64,000 nucleotides of DNA from Polychytrium aggregatum. Its lineage: Eukaryota > Chytridiomycota > Chytridiomycetes > Polychytriales. Below the pieces are notes generated by a model. That model made no database searches. It had not been told where the DNA came from and worked only from the letters and a program-made list of their open reading frames with translations. Numbering within the stretch: the first letter of the stretch is position 1; every line of letters starts with the position of its first letter. The stretch spans positions 124,001 to 188,000 of the forward strand of contig NW_026516293.1 of NCBI RefSeq assembly GCF_025602895.1, given 5' to 3'. Made by a program: the position numbers and the translations under genes. Below, in pieces: positions 61,352 to 64,000 of the stretch.

Positions 61352-61363
61352 TGGTAGCATCGG
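61352..61363 (+). other. Putative tRNA primer-binding site
   Basis: TGGTAGC begins right after the LTR terminus; its complement ends in GCTACCA, as at the 3' end of a methionine-initiator-type tRNA. Confidence 0.5.
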
Positions 61364-61473
61364 AAATCCTCGTCTTGTTTTCGTCCTGTTTGTCCTCTTT
61401 CTAGATCCTCAAGCTGGATCCCGCCTCTCTTGCCGACCGACTCTCCTCTCTGTCCCTGGAGCCTGCCCCTGCC

Positions 61474-62295
61474 ATGAGCAACCCCCGCCCACTTCCGGAA
61501 GCCTTCCTCAAGACCTTCCGTGCCCCAGTGTTTACTGGGAAGAGCCGCTCCTCCTCGGTGGAGGACTGGCTGCAGCAACTCGAGGACTACCTCGATGCTG
61601 CCCAAGTCGCCCCCACCCACCACATCGTCGCCGCCAAGCTCTGCTTAAAGGACCAGGCGTACCGTTGGTACCGCCGCCAAGGGTTCGACGAGCAGAGCGA
61701 AGGTGTGTTTGACGACTTCAAGGACCGCCTCCGTCGCCGCTTCGGCAGCCCCAATGCTGAACTCATTGCCCGTGACAAGCTATACTCTCTCGTGCAGCGT
61801 GGTTCTGTGACCCGCTACATCGAGGAGTTTGAAGACCTCTCCTCCCAGATTGAGGAGCTGGGCTCTGCTGATGCGATGTACCTCTTCCAGAAGGGCCTCA
61901 AGCCCAAGATCAGAGAGTACATCGCCAGCAACCCTGATGCCCGCAAGTCCCTGGACGTGATGATGGACGTTGCCGAGAACCTCGACAACGTCCAGTACCA
62001 TGGCCGCCAGTTCTACCCGCAGCTGGCAGGCGGCCATCGGTCTCATCACGTCCCAGCCCGTCCGCCTCGCCCGGCCCCGCCCGCAAGACCCATGCCTGAG
62101 CCCATGGACGTTGACGTCAACGCCATGGAGGCTCGTGGCCCTCCCCGCTCCCGGTTCCAGCAAGCTGCCACTGTCTCCCCCAAGGACAGACAGAAGCAGG
62201 AGGACCTCCGCCATGGTTCCTGCTTCTTCTGTCACCGACCGGGACACCAGGCCAAGGAGTGCCCCATGAAGTCGGGAAACGGCCGACCCTACTAG
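61474..62295 (+). CDS. gag: Ty3/Gypsy gag
   Basis: 273 residues. The retrotransposon gag core has [27 protein letters not shown] and [14 protein letters not shown] Pro/Arg-rich linker follows, then a single CCHC zinc knuckle ([14 protein letters not shown]). It is intact. Its TAG lies inside a stem-loop, and pol is open in the -1 frame across the end. It packages element RNA in cytoplasmic particles. Confidence 0.93.
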   Translation: MSNPRPLPEAFLKTFRAPVFTGKSRSSSVEDWLQQLEDYLDAAQVAPTHHIVAAKLCLKDQAYRWYRRQGFDEQSEGVFDDFKDRLRRRFGSPNAELIARDKLYSLVQRGSVTRYIEEFEDLSSQIEELGSADAMYLFQKGLKPKIREYIASNPDARKSLDVMMDVAENLDNVQYHGRQFYPQLAGGHRSHHVPARPPRPAPPARPMPEPMDVDVNAMEARGPPRSRFQQAATVSPKDRQKQEDLRHGSCFFCHRPGHQAKECPMKSGNGRPY

Positions 62296-62317
62296 GTGGC
62301 TCTGGAGCCCTAGTAGG
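62274..62317 (+). promoter_or_regulatory. Programmed -1 ribosomal frameshift signal (gag-pol)
   Basis: The heptamer GGGAAAC (62274-62280) is in the X XXY YYZ register of the gag frame (G GGA AAC). After a 7-base spacer comes a 9-bp perfect stem, CCTACTAGG (62288-62296) with CCTAGTAGG (62309-62317), around a 12-base loop that can itself form GCT/AGC pairs. The gag TAG is within the 5' arm. Pol is open in the -1 frame from here to the window end. Confidence 0.82.
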
Positions 62318-64000
62318 AGACCAACGCCGTGGATTGCTCAATGCAGTCCACGCGTCTCCAGAGGAAGTTCACCTCGCCCCCTCCCCCGAAGGAGAAACAA
62401 ACCAAGTGTTGTGCGTCGTGCGAGAGGTGCATGGTGGCGCAAGCCGCCTGCCTCTCCACGAACGTGAAGAGAAAACCAAAATTGAAAACCAAAACAAAAA
62501 AGAAAATCAAGAACCCTTGAGGGACAGGACCGCCTGTGCCCTCACCCCTGTCAAGTCGTGTGTGTCGGATGCTTCCGACATGTGTCCGCAAGCCGTGGAC
62601 GTCGTGTGCAATGGCGTGCTGACGCCGCAGGCCCCCGCAATGGCCGAACCCTATCCAAAATGTCCGAGTGGCCGTGATGAAGCCAACCAAGACCAAGTGT
62701 CGCCCGTTCCCCCAAGTCAAGTCATGGTGCAGGAGGCTGTGCAGGAGGACCATGAAGAGTCCCTGCTGTACCTCCCTGCCACCGTCCAAGGTCACACCGT
62801 CCGAATGATGGTGGACTCTGGAGCAAGCTGCAACTTTGTCAGCAGACGCTTGCTCCAGGAGCTCAACATACATGCAACCAAGAAGAAGTCGCCGATGAGT
62901 GTGGCGCTTGCAGACGATCGTGTGCAGCAGTGCACACACCAAGTGGTCCTGCGAGTGGCCCTCCATCCCAAGTACCATCCTGTCCTGTTGTTCCAAGTGA
63001 TCGACACCAAGTTCGATGCCATCCTCGGCATGAGCTGGCTTGCTCGTGCCGAGCCGACTCCAGTCGTCGACTGGAAAGGCCGCACTGTCCGTGTTGGCCC
63101 TGACATTGTCCTGCAGGGCATGGCCTCACCCAACATGCCACCTCTCCTCTCAGCCATGCAATTCAAGAGGCTGATCAAGAAGGACACGTCGTTCCTCTGT
63201 GTCGTGCGTGAGGTCGACGACACCGACCAAGCCGGTCCCGGTCCCCCGCCTGTGGTGACCAAGCTGCTCGACGAGTACAAGGACGTATTCCCCGACCAGT
63301 TGCCACAATGCCTGCCACCCCAACGCACCGTCGATCATCGCATCGACATCGAACCAGGCTCGTCGCCTCCGTCAAGACCGACGTACCAACTGTCGCTGAC
63401 GGAGATGGACGAACTCAAGCGCCAGTTGGATGACCTCCTCGCCCATGGGTTCATCCGCCCGAGCCAGTCACCGTATGGTGCACCAGTGCTCTTTGTCAAG
63501 AAGAAAGAAGGTGATCTCAGGATGTGCGTCGACTATCGCGCACTAAACAAACAGACCATCAAGAACACCTACCCGTTGCCCAGGATCGACGAGTTGATGG
63601 ATCGTCTGAGTGGAGCAAAGGTCTTTAGCAAGATAGACCTCCGCTCAGGCTACCATCAGATCCGCATCCACGAGGATGATGTCCACAAGACCGCCTTCAG
63701 GACTCGCTACGGACTGTACGAGTTCCTAGTGCTGCCGTTCGGATTGACGAACGCACCTGCCACGTTCATGCAGCTGATGAACGATGTGTTCCGCCAAGAG
63801 CTCGACAACTCTGTCATCGTGTACCTGGATGATATCCTTGTGTACAGCAAGGATGAAGCGACCCATGAAGGTCATGTCGCCCGCGTGCTGGCCAAGCTAC
63901 GCGAGCACAAGTTGTATGCCAAACTGTCCAAGTGTGAGTTCTTCAAGAATCAAGTCCCGTTCCTGGGACACGTTGTCTCAGGAAGAGGAATCGAAGTCGA
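62274..64000 (+). CDS. pol: Ty3/Gypsy pol (protease and reverse transcriptase), partial
   Basis: The reading is in the -1 frame relative to gag and runs without a stop to the right edge. A charged linker of about 170 residues leads to an aspartic protease ([11 protein letters not shown] at about 62808; ILGMSWL later). The reverse transcriptase has [51 protein letters not shown] and the catalytic [10 protein letters not shown] (YLDD at 63822). RNase H and integrase must lie beyond the window. The absence of stops over more than 1.7 kb suggests a recent insertion, in contrast to the decayed minus-strand copy next to it. Confidence 0.93.

Overview
The window looks like nuclear DNA of a zoosporic (chytrid-type) fungus. 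It is GC-rich and intron-dense, with compact genes on both strands and conserved fungal or eukaryotic housekeeping genes (Ran GTPase, IMP3, SURF1/Shy1, PDK-type kinase, MsrA, LAMTOR5, DEAD-box helicase). It also has features typical of early-diverging fungi: a class C 7TM receptor, kinase-Sel1 proteins, an adenylate-forming reductase, a KRE9/KNH-like surface protein, a membrane-tethered expansin-like protein and Ty3/Gypsy chromovirus remains. The lineage (Chytridiomycota, perhaps Rhizophydiales) is inferred from gene content, not proven. All exon models were spliced by hand from GT-AG (twice GC-AG) junctions, with reading phase checked across each junction.

Layout. 1-383: 3' end of a DEAD-box helicase. 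1125-3728 (-): bacterial-type (GpsA-like) glycerol-3-phosphate dehydrogenase, 6 exons. 5214-7854 (+): KRE9/KNH-like membrane protein. 8526-12243 (-): receptor fusing a PstS-like phosphate-binding domain to a class C GPCR 7TM domain, 7 exons. 13515-14898 (+): Nudix hydrolase of the diphosphoinositol-polyphosphate type. 15956-20354 (-): A-T-R adenylate-forming reductase, 10 exons including a 13-nt exon and one apparent frameshift. 21273-22144 (-): secreted protein with a CBM19-like chitin-binding tail. 23474-26025 (-): pyruvate/branched-chain dehydrogenase kinase. 26907-28166 (+): IMP3. 28450-29377 (+): expansin/barwin-like membrane protein. 31213-34634 (+): F-box/LRR protein. 35242-39772 (-): GRAM-VASt lipid-transfer-type protein, 8 exons. 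40652-42580 (-): kinase with Sel1 repeats. 43940-45176 (-): MsrA. 46061-46765 (+): LAMTOR5. 47002-48428 (-): SURF1. 49135-51334 (-): Ran, 9 exons including a 4-nt microexon. 52312-54456 (+): TMX-like thioredoxin membrane protein. 56529-58523 (+): MLKL-like helical domain, kinase and Sel1 repeats, broken by two single-base frameshifts. 59293-61140 (-): decayed 3' half of a Ty3/Gypsy chromovirus. 61150-64000 (+): 5' part of a second, better preserved Ty3/Gypsy element whose gag and pol are linked by a textbook -1 frameshift signal.

The genes do not form one pathway. Cell-surface and sensing functions (receptor, KRE9-like, expansin-like, chitin-binding, kinases) are interspersed with mitochondrial (PDK, SURF1), nucleolar/nuclear (IMP3, Ran), lysosomal/TOR (LAMTOR5) and membrane-contact (GRAM-VASt) genes. 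Short tandem repeats sit in many promoters and introns, and at least one diverged dispersed repeat family occurs at about 15.1-15.6 kb and 54.5-55.1 kb. I found no tRNA, rRNA or CRISPR.
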